Origin: Parietaria judaica
Lineage: Eukaryota; Streptophyta; Magnoliopsida; Rosales; Urticaceae
DNA: 64,000 bases
Assembly: GCA_954871525.1 (NCBI GenBank)
Contig: OX940860.1
Location: forward strand, 29,048,001-29,112,000
Direction: 5' to 3'
Under the pieces are notes generated by a model that saw nothing but the letters and a program-made list of their open reading frames with translations, was not told where the DNA came from and ran no database searches. Every line of letters starts with the position of its first letter. Position 1 is the stretch's first letter. The translations under genes were made by a program, and so were the position numbers. Positions 22,757-33,881 of this stretch are shown piece by piece.

Positions 22757-25665
22757 TTACGATCGGTTGTAGCCTCGGCTGTCTGATCTTGAACCGGGAT
22801 TGTCGCTCCGATCCGTGTCGGAGCAATCCCTTAGTGAATCGATCTCCGCGTTATTGGCTTGTGCTCTTCGGTTCCTTCGATCCTGAACCGTGATAAGATG
22901 AAAACTTCTCAATTGAATGTTTTCAATAATCACGTAATGAAACGGAGCAAGTTTGGATGTAGATTTACACCCAAAACCGGAAAAATAGCTTCTTTCTTCT
23001 TTTTTTTCTTTGTCAAAGACGGATCCAAGATACCAATACTTTTTTATTTCTAAAATAGAAAATCAGTTTCTAGGACAAAACCGATTTTTGGGACAAAATC
23101 GGTATCCAAAACACCAGTTCTAGTTTTTAACTTCTAAAATTGAAAATCCGTTTCTGATTTTGAAAATGTAAAAAACGGGAACCAAAACTAGAAAATTCAA
23201 TCTTTTTGGGTCAGTACCAGTATCCGAAATCCCGCTTTTAAAAAAGAATTCCTAAAATTGAAAATCTGATTCTGGTTTTGAAAATGTAAAAAAATCGGAA
23301 CCAAAATACCGGTGTCACCCTTGGAAGGAAAATAGAAACTAACCTCTCTTGAAATGGGATACTCCTCGGACTCGAGCATACGAACAACTTGGCCCATCTT
23401 GGGTCGTTTCTCGGAATCTGGATCAACGCACCTTAATGCCGTCAAAAGTGCCCGTTTCAGGGCCCGTATCGACGGTTTCACCTCGATGTTGGGGTCCACT
23501 ACTTCCTCTGAGCGTCTGCTTCCAACCATCATTTTCAACCAATCCACCAGATTGACCTGTAAATGTAGCATGATTCGATTCCGTTTAAATATTTTTTCAC
23601 TTCCTAATTTTTAATAAAGATAAGAAAATATAATGGCAAGTCGAGATAAGCGGCGAAAATAAGATGATTTTCGTCATCACAAAACAATCTGCATTTAAGA
23701 TGAATTCCGAAACAATATCCTAGCAAGATGACACATCTGTGCAAGTCAGCAAATGTTGAATCTTATCGTATTAACTTATCTGACATATTATAGAAAGTCA
23801 ACACGATACCTCTTGTGTGGGACGGCCATAGTCAACGGGATCTCTGCCCGTGATCGCTTCTAAGAGCACAACCCCGAAGCTGTAGACATCGCTTTTTTCG
23901 TTTAAAAGTCCGGTGTTTGCATATTCGGGAGCCACATATCTGGTAATAACAGTTAATTCAAATGTTGAAAATGAGAGGCAACATTTTTTATGAGGAAAAA
24001 ATTATGATGCTCAAGAGGGCAAAAGGGTACTTACCCAAAGGTTCCCATAACACGCGTCGTCACATGACTTTTCCCGGCTCCCAGCAACTTGGCGAGGCCG
24101 AAATCCGAAACCTTTGCGTTAAATTCATCGTCGATCAGAATATTGCTGGATTTGATGTCTCGGTGAACCACCTTTGGCTCGATGGCCTCGTGCAAGTACG
24201 CCAAACTGCATCAACAAGATACGTTTAAGCACTTATGAGTTTTTTTCCTCGAGTAATTACAGCTATGCCCTTGAATTTTTTGTATTGTTTCAGTTTATTC
24301 CGTAATCCTGACAGTTAAATAACCGACAACTTCCGGCAAATGTTAAATCACGTGCAAAACACATTCTACTATATTTTTTATGATTTTATCACTAAAAATT
24401 GAAATTAACGGAAACCGCAACAGTCAGCGAAGAAGTCACTACAATTTACAAATTCAAGTGGGAAACTGATACAAAACACGACGAGTTAAGATAGAAATAA
24501 TCTCCTTTTCTTTTTATCTTTCATTTTTTCCGAAAAAAAAAAATAAAAAATTTGCACACGTTACTTACGCTTTTGCTGTGCCAAGGAGGACCTTAATTCT
24601 CGCTTCCCATGTTAGATACCCGTGCTGCCGCATCGCTCCATGAAGCCACTGCTCTAAGTTTCCATTGTTGACATACTCGTAAACCAACATTCTGAACACG
24701 TAAAACCAAATTAAACTTTGTAGTACAGAGAGCAGCAGTAGTTTCAAATACAATTTTCGAGTTCAATCATTAAAAATCGAAAAACGTCGATAATCTAACC
24801 TGTGAGTGCCTTCCATACAATATCCGAGAAGCCGAACCAAATTCTTGTGGCGGACATGGCCGATCGCTTCAACCTCCACTCTGAATTCCTTCTCTGCTTG
24901 TCCTCTGTAGGAACAAATCGCTATATTAATACATAATATATGCGTAAATAACGCCTAATAATAAATTATGGTAACAACATTAACTATGTTTTCTTAAACT
25001 TACAGGTTGTTGAGGATCTTTTTGACTGCCACCGGAGTTCCGTTGATCAGTTGACCCTCGTAAACGATTCCATATCCGCCCTCGCCAAGAACATTTTCCT
25101 TCGAAAACCGGTTCGTCGCGAGCTCGAGATCCCGAAGAGTGAACCAATGTCCCCAACCCAAGTGTGAGAATTCAGGCAAACCGCTCAGAGGTGACGGGGC
25201 TGTAATCGGGTACGAGGAAGAGGGCTTGTACACAGTTACCGTACCGGAACTCGCTTCTTCCCCCGATACACACTCCCCGTCTTTGTCGAAACGGTTGAAC
25301 GAACCCGATTGGCTGCTGTCCCCGTTCTTCGACTTCCCCATTCCTAAATGGAGCATAACCTTGTCGGATTCCTTGTCACTCGATTTGTCATGGATGGTGA
25401 GGAGAATTCCGTCGCGAGGGACGAACTCGCTCGCTGCCACTTGCTCGACTCGGACCTCTTTGATCTCTTTGGAGACGGTCGGGATTTGAGTTTGCGGAAT
25501 GCTGCTTCGGGCTCGTCTCGACTTCTTCCTCGAAGTGAGCCACAGCGAGAGCACGGAGAGGATGATCACGATGAACAGCGCGACGGCGATTCCGATCACT
25601 TCCCACACCTTCAGACCGAGAATGCCAGTTTGCTTGGATAATTCGGCATTAAGACTAGAACCCAT
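22757..25665 (-). CDS. Single-pass receptor-like Ser/Thr protein kinase
   Basis: Seven coding exons (25665-25004, 24904-24800, 24691-24569, 24205-24035, 23939-23810, 23556-23344, 22882-22757) give 509 residues in consistent phase. A short extracellular N-terminus precedes one membrane segment (about 22-44) and a basic stop-transfer sequence. A Ser-rich juxtamembrane region leads to the kinase domain. The glycine loop is LGEGGYG (193-199), the ATP lysine K215, the catalytic motif HRD (311-313) and DFG 331-333, so this is an active RD kinase by motif. The tail ends in a Ser/Arg-rich segment. The protein lacks an ectodomain. It matches the small family containing Arabidopsis At2g42960, At3g59110 and At1g09440 as I remember them. 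Its place next to haspin supports orthology to At1g09440. Ligand and substrates are unknown. Confidence 0.93.
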
Positions 25666-25685
25666 CTTTATAATAGCTCAAATGC

Positions 25686-25937
25686 CTGCAAAAATTTGAG
25701 ATCTTAGACTAAAAATAAAGCTTTACATTATACATATATATAGATATACACACACACACACATTATTCACACAAATGCAGGCTAGGATTTCTATGAAGCC
25801 TCAACCTTTTGATAGTTTTCCACAAAAATCAACCAAAATAATGAAATTAAAACAGATTATACAAATAAAACCATATATTAATAAAAATTAAACTAAATCA
25901 GACATAGTTAAAAAGCCAGAAAAAATAAATGACTTGC
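25686..25937 (-). other. Probable 5' UTR intron of the kinase gene with GC donor
   Basis: Upstream of the start codon on the minus strand, AAAAG|GCAAGT at 25938/25937 fits the GC-donor consensus. TTTTTGCAG|GC at 25686/25685 is a good acceptor 20 bases before the ATG. A 252-bp leader intron is inferred; no transcript evidence is available. Confidence 0.5.
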
Positions 25938-26653
25938 CTTTTCTTCAGAGCCCAGATCTCAGAAAGTCCTTCAACATTCCTTCCCAAATATCCCAGATCT
26001 CAGAATTAAGTAAATCCCATTACAATCCTCTAAAACCCAATTATATATTGACGCAGAATACTATATAGTAAAATAATAAATAAAGATTGGAACTTTATAT
26101 AGCTTGGTGAGGATTCACTTTCTGTGGGGCTGAATCTAAGCTCGGAAGGAGCTTTCTGGCACCAGAAACAGCCTTGAAGCTTGTCAAAGACAAAACCCAA
26201 ACCCAAAGACCACTTTGCTAATTTGGTGGATAATTATTTATATATATATATATATATATTTATATATAATATTGGGAAAATAATATCAGAGAGAAGAAGA
26301 AGAGGAGGAGTTTTCAGTGGTAGGTGATGGGTTTTAGTTAGCAGATGCCTTTACAACACAAATTATACAGTACACACCATAAACATACAGTGAAAGAAAG
26401 TTAAATTTAAAAAGAAGAATTAAATGAATGTGTAATGTAATTGTATTTGTTGAGAGACTTGGGAAGATGATTGAAAATTATCATCCTTTTTCTTTTGTTT
26501 TTTTCTTTTGGGGTGTGTTTGACTGCTGTACTTGTATTGTATGTAAGTGCGCTGTAATGATTGTACAGCACAAAATGATGTATATAAATAAATATTTTAA
26601 ATAAGAGAATTTGTTGTTTTATACATGTAATTTGATATTATCATCTATCCTCT
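25938..26653. promoter_or_regulatory. Promoter side of the kinase gene
   Basis: The stretch lies upstream of the minus-strand kinase and contains a TA run near 26240 and purine-rich 'agagagaagaagaagag' (26288-26310), typical of plant leader or promoter regions. No specific motif can be assigned. Confidence 0.35.
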
Positions 26654-26670
26654 AACTTTAATTAATATCT

Positions 26671-28214
26671 AGAGCTGCAACTCGCGACTCCAATCCCAGA
26701 ATCGCGACGAGTCGCGATGGTTTGGGTGGAGTCGCGACGCATCGCGACGCGAGGCGTGGAGTCGCGACGAGTCGCGATTCCTGCGCGTCGTCGCGATGCG
26801 TCTGGTCGATCCGCGTGATGGGCGATCGACGGCTCTCGCTGAGCCACGTCAGCAATCCGTGGGAGGGGGAGAAAATGTGTTTCTTTGTGGCATTAATACT
26901 ATGTTTTTACCCGAAATTAATTACTCAACCATAATTTTTACCCACTTTACTCGAATTCCAACCCAAAAATTTCAAATTTCAATATTTTTCACCCAACTTT
27001 ATTCACCCACTTCACCCACCTCAATAATTATTCACCCACCCAACTCTCTCCTCAAATCCTATAAATACCACCTCTCCCACCCTCATTTCCTCACCAACAA
27101 TCTTCCAACTCTCTCTCAAATTCTCTCAACTCTCTAAGTTTTTTCCCTCTAAAGCTCTCAAGTTCTCAAATTTCCCATTATGTCTCGAAGAAGCGGTGGT
27201 AGTTCCGGGGGTCGTAGGGCGGCTAGGGATTTGTTTCCTGATTTTAATGCCGGGGAGCAATCGCAACCTACGCCCGAGGGCTACATTCCCGTTGTAGAAA
27301 CACTTCCCTCCCCACCAAATCCAAATTATCCGACGCACGTTCCGGCATCAAATCCAACCTACGCCCGAGATCCATTTTTTGAACTCTTGTTTCAAGGAGG
27401 ACCCGCCGACGACCGTATGGAGGGCCCATCTCAACCGCCGGAGGAACCGCCTCAAAGACGCAATCTTGCCGAAGAGGAGGGCCCACACCGTTCCTCTGTT
27501 GTTGGCTCGTACCACGATGGTTCTCCACTCTCGATCAACGAAACCGGCGAAGGCTCCGTCCAACGTCCTCGACGTAATGTTCCCAGAGTAATGATGTGCT
27601 CTTTCTTCTCTTGGTTTTATGTCCCTAAGGAGGGTTTTACAAGAGAGGTTTTAGTGAGGCATCTTGTAATATTTACACTGAATATTTACAGCTCTCTTCC
27701 ACCTTATTGTAATATTCACAATGAATAATACAACTTCTTTTTTTTAATATCTCGTCTTATCGTATTTAATTATATATTTGTTGATTAAATTTGTTCAAAT
27801 TATTAATATGTTACAAATTAATATTTATTAACATATGTTACAAATTAAAAACGAACATATAAATCAAACTTATTAATATGTTACAACTTACAAAATAATA
27901 ATATAACATATTTAAATATTAATTTTGAAATAAATTAATTACAAATAATTATTATAAATAATAAAAATATGTAAATATAGTTTTGAAATTATTGATAAAG
28001 TTTGATAATAAAATTCGGGTAAAAACTAAGTAAGTTTAACACTGGAAAAAACTAGATACATATGCCACAAAGTAGAAAAATCGAAGAAATCCAAACATCT
28101 CGCCTCGGTCGCGATTATTCGCGACGCCGCCAGTCGCGACTCGTCGCGACGCCGCATCTCGCGATTTTGGCGATCCTGATCGCGACGAGTCGCGACGTCG
28201 CCAATCGCACCTCT
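26671..28214 (+). mobile_element. hAT-type DNA transposon with GTCGCGAC subterminal repeats
   Basis: The ends are similar in inverted orientation (AGAGCTGCAACTCGCGAC and the reverse complement of GTCGCCAATCGCACCTCT). Each end carries many GTCGCGAC palindromes (26685-26800 and 28105-28195). Short inverted ends with dense subterminal repeats are typical of hAT elements. The presumed 8-bp target duplication is imperfect (TAATATCT left, about AATCTTTG right). The interior holds a TATA box (27060-27067), a leader and the start of a gene, but no hAT catalytic core, so the element is non-autonomous. Confidence 0.7.
27180..27728 (+). CDS. N-terminal remnant gene inside the hAT element
   Basis: The frame opens MSRRSGGSSGGRRAARDLF and is Pro/Gly/Arg-rich and apparently disordered for about 135 residues. 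It then passes into unrelated sequence near residue 140. A TATA box (TATAAATA at 27060) and a CT-rich leader precede it at normal distances. I recognise no domain. By position it is likely the 5' end of the element's own transposase gene, joined to its 3' part by an internal deletion. Confidence 0.45.
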   Translation: MSRRSGGSSGGRRAARDLFPDFNAGEQSQPTPEGYIPVVETLPSPPNPNYPTHVPASNPTYARDPFFELLFQGGPADDRMEGPSQPPEEPPQRRNLAEEEGPHRSSVVGSYHDGSPLSINETGEGSVQRPRRNVPRVMMCSFFSWFYVPKEGFTREVLVRHLVIFTLNIYSSLPPYCNIHNE

Positions 28215-28215
28215 A

Positions 28216-28319
28216 ATCTTTGGTTGCTAGGATAGCCTAGTGGTAATTCCACACTACCTCCAAAGTGGAGGTCGTGGGTTCGATCCTCACACGCAGCAAA
28301 GTTGCCTTCAAAAAAAAAA
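28216..28319 (+). mobile_element. tRNA-derived SINE, copy 1
   Basis: The body reads TTTGGTTGCTAGGATAGCC and onward, with an A-box-like AGCCTAGTGGTAATTCC, a B box GGTTCGATCC and a 3' poly(A). Two further copies (29341-29445 minus, 45897-46013 plus) share the body. It cannot be a functional tRNA because no cloverleaf forms and a poly(A) tail and TSDs are present. Confidence 0.85.
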
Positions 28320-28336
28320 AACTTTAATTAATATCT

Positions 28337-29326
28337 TAAATATTTAAAAATAAAATTGATAATTTTTTATTTTTCAGAAAATAGAGTCCCTTTTGCCAAA
28401 AATAAACCGAAAAAGCATTTTTTTTTTTAAATTACGAATAAGTGATAATTTTAATATTTTAAAAAAAAAACTAATTGTGGTCGGAGCGAAAAAGACTAAG
28501 GCGCGGAAAAGACTCCTTTTGGGCTGGAGACGCATTTGGACTAAGGCGCAGGCAACTATGCCTCACTCGTGCCAGCCGCAATGATGTTTTTGGGTGCAAT
28601 TTTTCGGGAGTGCCAATTTAGATTGATATTAGTCTTTTATTGTTGTCTCTTACATGGATACTTTTGTCTTGTTTATGTCTAACGTTTTATCTTCTTCCTC
28701 GAAGCTAGGCTTGGATTGTATTTTCGGACTAGGGTCGGGTAGTCTTTCAGGTCAGAGATCAGTTTGACATCTGGACCGGGCTCGGGTTTGAACTTCTAGG
28801 CCGAGGTCGCGTAGACTTCTAGACTAGGCTCGGGTTTTTTCTAATGACCAAAAAATACCCTTAAAAATTAATTTAGAGATAATAGCTGCATAAAAACTTT
28901 ATATTTGTACTTTATTATAAGCATATTTCTAAAGTTTTTTTTTCAGGCATAAAGACCTAATATTTTTTTATACAGTTTTGAGTCTTCGTCACTAAATGAA
29001 CACCAAACGTCTAGTATATATCGCCGAGTACATCGTCAACACGGTCGAGAACGTCGAGTGAATTTACGATACAAACGGCATTGTGAACGCCGAGTGCATC
29101 ACCAATATCACTGATTAGGTCACCAACACCATCAAAAACTTATTTATTGTTTCCGAAACCGCCGAGTACACACCAACACCATTAATAACATGAGTGTTTA
29201 TTTGCCGCCAATTCCATAAATAAATACTTGCAAATACATTGTATAGCATAATACTTTTGGTGTTACATATTTAACAAAAACATAATGTTTACTATTCATT
29301 TCACGACAGAGACAAAAAGTTATACG
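28337..29326. other. Intergenic AT-rich DNA with GC-rich repeat scraps
   Basis: No gene is supported. At 28720-28845 several 'ggctcgggttt' and 'taggccgaggtcgcg' motifs suggest an eroded hAT-like fragment. At 29020-29175 short variants of 'gccgagtacatcgtcaac' recur irregularly. Confidence 0.4.
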
Positions 29327-29340
29327 GAAATGGAATATTT

Positions 29341-29445
29341 TTTTTAAGGCAGCTTTGCTGCATGTGAGGATCGAACCCACAACCTCCACTTTGGAAGTAG
29401 TGTCAAGTAGTGTGGAATTATTACTAGGCTATCCTAGCAACCACA
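29341..29445 (-). mobile_element. tRNA-derived SINE, copy 2
   Basis: The reverse complement has the same body as copies at 28216 and 45897, with the B box (GGTTCGATCC on the minus strand) and a poly(T) run on the left representing the poly(A) tail. GAAATGGAA at 29327-29335 and 29446-29454 is the target-site duplication. Confidence 0.85.
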
Positions 29446-29639
29446 GAAATGGAACATTTAAGTCTTTATGCAGGAGGGAAAAAATATGGAGAGTATACCT
29501 CGTGCAAATATAAAGTCTTTATCTTGTCATCGTCTCTTCATTTTGTTAATCGGCAATTTTGGTAAGACATCTCAAAAGTAATATCATTTGAATTCACTCG
29601 TAATTGTTCAATTACTAAAAAAAATATTTTGCCCTATGA

Positions 29640-29970
29640 AAAGGAATAATTGAATTATTAGCTCCTCATGAAGCAAGTCGTGAATGTGTATGCTTAAGGT
29701 CTTTAATTTATCATATCCGAGTATCATGCGACCTTTCAATTAATAATGGAAGTCTCACTATCTTTTATGATAATAATACAACTTGTATAGCTCAGATCAG
29801 AAGGCACCAGATAAAGCACATTTCTCAAAAGTTGTTCTTTTCACAAAATCTTCATGAAAATGGGAAATTAACGTATGTCTAATTCGTTCTTGTGACAACC
29901 CTTAAGATTTGCGACTAAAATCGGCATGAGATTCTCTGAGATATATGAAAAAATTAATGGACATGATCAT
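29640..29970 (+). pseudogene. Decayed copia RNase H fragment
   Basis: One frame reads as the end of a copia polyprotein: an E-A-S-type segment, FYDNNTTCIAQ in place of the usual YYDN motif, then an H-Q-x-K-H-I-S segment and, after several stops, KIGMR. Stops and missing residues show that it is long dead. It is unrelated in detail to the young copia element at 175. Confidence 0.7.
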
Positions 29971-30289
29971 TAAATGATGGATGTTATGAATATGCTTATT
30001 CAAGGTGCATTCAAGTATTTCTCAAGGAGCATGAAGATGATTTTCGAAGGTTCATGCATGCATTATCTACCTTTAGTGTACTTATTGTTTTGTTTTTTAG
30101 TTATACTGTTGTAGCCTTATAAGTAAAGGCATTTGTAGTATGTTGAATACACAAGGAATACAATATCTTGCTCATTTTCTGTATTGTTCTTATTCTCTCT
30201 ATTACATTATAGTCATCTCTTTATTTTCATAACAAAATATAATTTTATGATATTTATTAATTACATTTTTCGATTGCCTTTGATATAAT

Positions 30290-31190
30290 TTAACCCGTGT
30301 TATAAGTTACGTGGTTAGTTCATTTTTTAGACAAGCTGCCTTTAATACGTGATTAGTTCAATTTTTAGACATGTTGCCTTTTGAAGAACCAATTTCTATT
30401 AGATTGGTGATTGACTATTTTGTGAACTACAGCTGTAACTAGTTCATCTGCCTTTATATGTTCTAGTTACAGTCACAGTCGTGACTACAGTTGTGTATGT
30501 GCAGAAACATGCGATCAAAGACGGTTAAGGATTTATTCGTATATTATTCTGGATTGATTTATTTTCATATCTTATTTGACCTCTTTGGATTCGCACGAAA
30601 GTCTCCCTTCGGTTACGTATAAGTTGCATGGATTGTGGAATTACCTCTTGGCAATCGCATAATCTTAGGAGACTTCTAGGGTTGATATAAATATGAAGAA
30701 TGCGCCTCAGTTGATATTCAACCCTTCCAGAGAATAACCTTGCGCTCAGTGTTCATCAAGGTTATCAGCTTACACAGTGTGGTGATTTTATCATCGATCA
30801 TTCCTACCTCGGGAGAGGCGTCGACTGAGTTATTGAGAACCAGACTGAAGGAGTCAGTCTAACGTCGACATCATAGCAAGGGGATCTTGCTGAGTCCGAT
30901 TTCCAGAAGGGAAGTGACCGCCGTCACAAGTCGGGACTCCGTCACCAGTTTCAAGACCAAGTTGTTCTATCAGCTATAGCTTCAGGGGGAGCCCTTTTCT
31001 TTTAGCTATTTACTATCATTTGTAATTGGTGCTTGTAAACGTTATTGGTGATTAATCTAGGTGAGTGCCCCGCAGAAGAAGATAGGTATCGAACTGCGTT
31101 ACCAAAACATCGCGTGTGTTCTTTACTACTTTCACGTTGTGTTTGGTAATCGTATTCATAACCTACTTAACCGGTAATCTGACTTTTCAC
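30290..31190 (+). repeat. LTR-like remnant
   Basis: A TATA-like GATATAAATATG near 30690 is followed about 300 bp later by 'agcttcagggggagccc' and by U5-like sequence (30990-31180) with 'gtgagtgccccgcagaag' and 'atcgaactgcgtt', which resembles the downstream part of plant copia LTRs. Exact ends and a target duplication were not found. Confidence 0.45.
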
Positions 31191-31583
31191 CTTTAATAGC
31201 TCAATCTTCTTAGTAACCATGTTAGAGATGAAATTTAATTTTTTAAATTATTCCATGATTCAGATAAGATAATAGTGGACCTATTAATTTTGGGTGTATC
31301 AGTATGGGATCGGTACGAGACTTTCCCGACTTAAAATATTTATGTAATACTGCTAACATATGAGATCGACGGTTAAAGTTATAAATTTATGACGTAAATT
31401 CCAACAAAAAGTTTGCTAACCTTTTCTGGATCCTATTCTAGATGCCGATTGACTCCACTAAAGGATCGACACAAACACTTTCTTAATTCATATGTTCTTT
31501 TTTTGTTTGAATGTAGTAACTCATTATTATACGGTCCACAGAATATATTATGGTTTTTTTTAATGAAGTGATATTATTGGTCA

Positions 31584-31782
31584 ATATTACAATGCACTCT
31601 TACATTCAGGGACGGAACCAGGAAAAAAACTAAGGGGTGACGGAAAAAAAAAAGACATAAATACTACAATTAATAGTTAATATTACAATGCACAATGCAC
31701 TCTTACATTCAGGGACGGAACCAGGAAAAAAACTAAGGGGTGACGGAAAAAAAAAAGACATAAATACTACAATTAATAGTTA
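31584..31782. repeat. 103-bp tandem duplication spanning a hAT end
   Basis: Two copies about 103 bp apart carry the left flank, target duplication and first 75 or so bases of the hAT element. They differ essentially only by an extra 'cacaatg' segment. The duplication must post-date the transposon insertion. Confidence 0.9.
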
Positions 31783-32374
31783 AATATATTTCAAAGGATA
31801 TGATTACATCAAAATAGACATTTTTTAGTTGACGGGTCACATTCTATATTACCCGAGTCACATTCTAGTTTGTCGATATTAAAATCAAAATCAATTTAAA
31901 CTCTTCGTAATTTTGAAGTATGATTGTCTTCAATTTTAGGCCTTTTATTCACATATCAACATTTAAAAAAAAACTGAACTGCAATAATAGACAAAATTAA
32001 CCCAATTTAATTTTTACATTCTATAGTTAATTTATCACATCTAACTAAATCATTTTCTAAACCAAATTAATAAAAAGATATACAATTTATCATACCTGAC
32101 CAATGACCATATCAATTTTTATATAAAAAAACTAATAAAAGCTATTGTCTAATGAGTCTAATCAATTCTTTCAACAAAAAAAAAGTCTAATAAAGTAATA
32201 TAAAAGTATATTGCAGGTTTATTTTGACAACTATCCAATTATTTGCCTCCTCGTGTTTTGTGTATTTGTATCACTATCACATACTTACATTAATATTTTT
32301 ATTATTATTAATTAAAAAATAATTTTAAACATAGTAAAAAAATACCAACACATCGTTCCGTCCCTGCTTACATT
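31599..32374. mobile_element. hAT element with 8-bp TSD
   Basis: The ends CAGGGACGGAACCAGG (31607 or 31710) and the complement of CATCGTTCCGTCCCTG (ending 32366) are inverted repeats. CTTACATT flanks them on the left (31599-31606, again 31702-31709) and right (32367-32374). An 8-bp duplication and CAGGG ends fit hAT. The interior is AT-rich and non-coding, so the element is non-autonomous. Its left end is duplicated in tandem. Confidence 0.88.
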
Positions 32375-32431
32375 ACTAGGTATATTCAGTGTAAAAACAA
32401 GTGGCATTATCGGACAAATTTTACATATGTA

Positions 32432-32521
32432 AAGGGGTACGCATTTGCGTCCCATGAAGTCGGAACCTGTGACCTCTTAGAGAGTTACGTATTGAAGTTA
32501 CCACTAGGTTACCCTCCGTGA
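32432..32521 (-). mobile_element. Possible second-family tRNA-derived SINE
   Basis: The minus strand reads GGAGGGTAACCTAGTGGTAA (A-box-like) and, about 35 bases later, CACAGGTTCCGACTTC (B-box-like). The spacing is tRNA-like but the body differs from the main SINE family. No clear target duplication was found. Confidence 0.45.
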
Positions 32522-33076
32522 ATATCCGTAACAAGATCATGTCCTATAAAATTATCGTTTTACATCTCTTATTCATTGGTCACCGTTTTAGGATTAGAAA
32601 TTGAATTGCGTGATTAGAGAATCATTATCATATGATTTAGCAACTCATTATTATTCAGTTTGTCTTTTATGATTTATTCATGCTGTTAACAATTATCCAT
32701 GGTGATCAAATTCAAACATTAGTATCATCTTGATCGGTCACCTTTTTTATTTATTAAGTCAGTTCTATAATACTATATCAAATTTACACTAGCCAGCTTA
32801 ATTAGTACAATCTTAATTAGTACAAATTTACACTGGTTATTGAACAATTTAGGGCCTGTTTGGTTAGCGTTTTATAAACTTGTTTTTGATGATCTGGTTA
32901 GAATTTTTGGTTTGAAAAATCAGTTCGATAAACCATATTTTTGAAATTTTTGGAATGTTGTTTGGTTAAGTTTTTCTGTGACATGTTTTTAGAAATAAAA
33001 ACTAAGAACCATGTTTGGTTAAGTTTTTAGATTTTAATCTCTTTTTAAAATAATATATATATATATATATATATCT

Positions 33077-33509
33077 CCGAGCTTGGCGTCGTGTTTGTGG
33101 AGAGCAGTACGGAAAAGATGTTCGAGAGCTCTCATGGCTTTGACCTTACTCTGCAATGCCACTATGTACTCGGCGGTCTCCTCGAAGAGCTCGTCCACGG
33201 CGAGCCTCTTGCCGCCGGGCACGATCCTCTGCAGCGCCTCCATCCTGCTCTCGATCTCGTCTCTGCCGTCCGATTCGGCGTCGCGATTGAGATCGTTGCC
33301 GGGCACGATCCTCTGCAGCGCCTCTATCCTGCTCTCGATCTCGTCTCCGCCGTCCGATTTGGCGTCGCGATTGAGATCGTCGCCGCTCTTTTTCCGCTTG
33401 CGCGTGGAGGCGAAGTGGTGGACGAGCGTGGAGACGGGAGGGGCTTGGAGGAGGTGGTGGATTCCGATGAGGATTCCTCCATTGGAGCACTGTTACCAGT
33501 TGATGACAA
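33077..33509 (-). pseudogene. Captured atypical bHLH transcription factor fragment
   Basis: On the minus strand a frame encodes a basic segment (HHFASTRKRKKSG), then EIESRMEALQRIVPGGKRL, a loop, ELFEETAEYIVALQSKV and a tail. This is the helix-loop-helix of the atypical, weakly DNA-binding bHLH group to which UPBEAT1- and IBH1-like proteins belong. Helix 1 and its lead-in are duplicated by an 84-bp tandem repeat. The upstream Ser/Pro-rich segment (MSSTGNSAPMEESSSES) is in another frame, suggesting a frameshift. It lies between Tourist ends and runs into a TA repeat at its 3' side, so it is a captured fragment. Confidence 0.7.
33214..33381. repeat. 84-bp tandem duplication within the captured bHLH
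   Basis: Copies 33214-33297 and 33298-33381 both start GCCGGGCACGATCC and differ at only a few positions. The 84-bp period keeps the reading frame and repeats 28 codons. Confidence 0.92.
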
Positions 33510-33881
33510 GAAAATAGCTGAAGAGATTTACGTACTGTGCTGAAATGGAAGATGATATGCATCGTGGTGACGAGGGGGAGAGAAAAAAAACAAGAGAGAG
33601 AGGGAGGTAATGAAATATGGATCGTGGTGAATAGGGAGAGAAAAAATAGGAGAGAGGGAGGAGAAAGTGGGGAGTAGTGAGAGAGAAAACAAAAACTATA
33701 ACTGGGAAAACACCGTATACATGTTTTCCACATTCCTTTACAAAATTTCCAAACCAAAAATCAGATTTTATAAATTAATTTTAAAAAACTTAACCAAACG
33801 TGGATTATCAAACCAAAATACCACTTTTTGAGACCAAAACGTAAAACCAGGTTTTCCAAAAGCTAACCAAACAGACCCTTA

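Larger units (their letters stand above)
26654..28336. repeat. 17-bp TSD pair of a SINE, split by a hAT insertion
   Basis: The 17-bp sequence AACTTTAATTAATATCT occurs exactly at 26654-26670 and 28320-28336. The right copy directly follows the poly(A) of a SINE. The left copy is followed not by the SINE but by a hAT element of about 1.54 kb that ends next to the SINE 5' end. The order of events is therefore SINE first, hAT second. Confidence 0.8.
32852..33878. mobile_element. Tourist-like (PIF/Harbinger) element carrying a gene fragment
   Basis: The ends GGGCCTGTTTGGTTAGC and the complement of GCTAACCAAACAGACCC are inverted repeats flanked by TTA (32849-32851 and 33879-33881), the usual PIF/Harbinger target duplication. 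Repeated 'gtttggttaagttttt' motifs fill both subterminal regions. The 1027-bp element is longer than a simple MITE because its centre is a GC-rich segment of host origin (about 33077-33520). Confidence 0.85.

Noticed and set aside
25139..25489. Plus-strand frame across the kinase juxtamembrane exon
   Set aside because: It is antisense to a well-supported exon, with no independent evidence.
27180..27728. Independent host gene of 182 residues
   Set aside because: It sits inside well-marked hAT ends with the element's own promoter and changes abruptly in composition near residue 140. A truncated transposon gene is more likely.
28219..28320. tRNA-like sequences (here, 29341-29445 and 45897-46013) as tRNA genes
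   Set aside because: A and B boxes are present, but the rest does not fold as a cloverleaf. Each copy has a poly(A) tail and target duplications, so they are SINEs.
33146..33757. 203-codon open frame on the minus strand
   Set aside because: It overlaps the captured bHLH in a different frame. Its Arg/Asp/Glu-rich repeats are the shadow of the 84-bp duplication, and no domain is visible.
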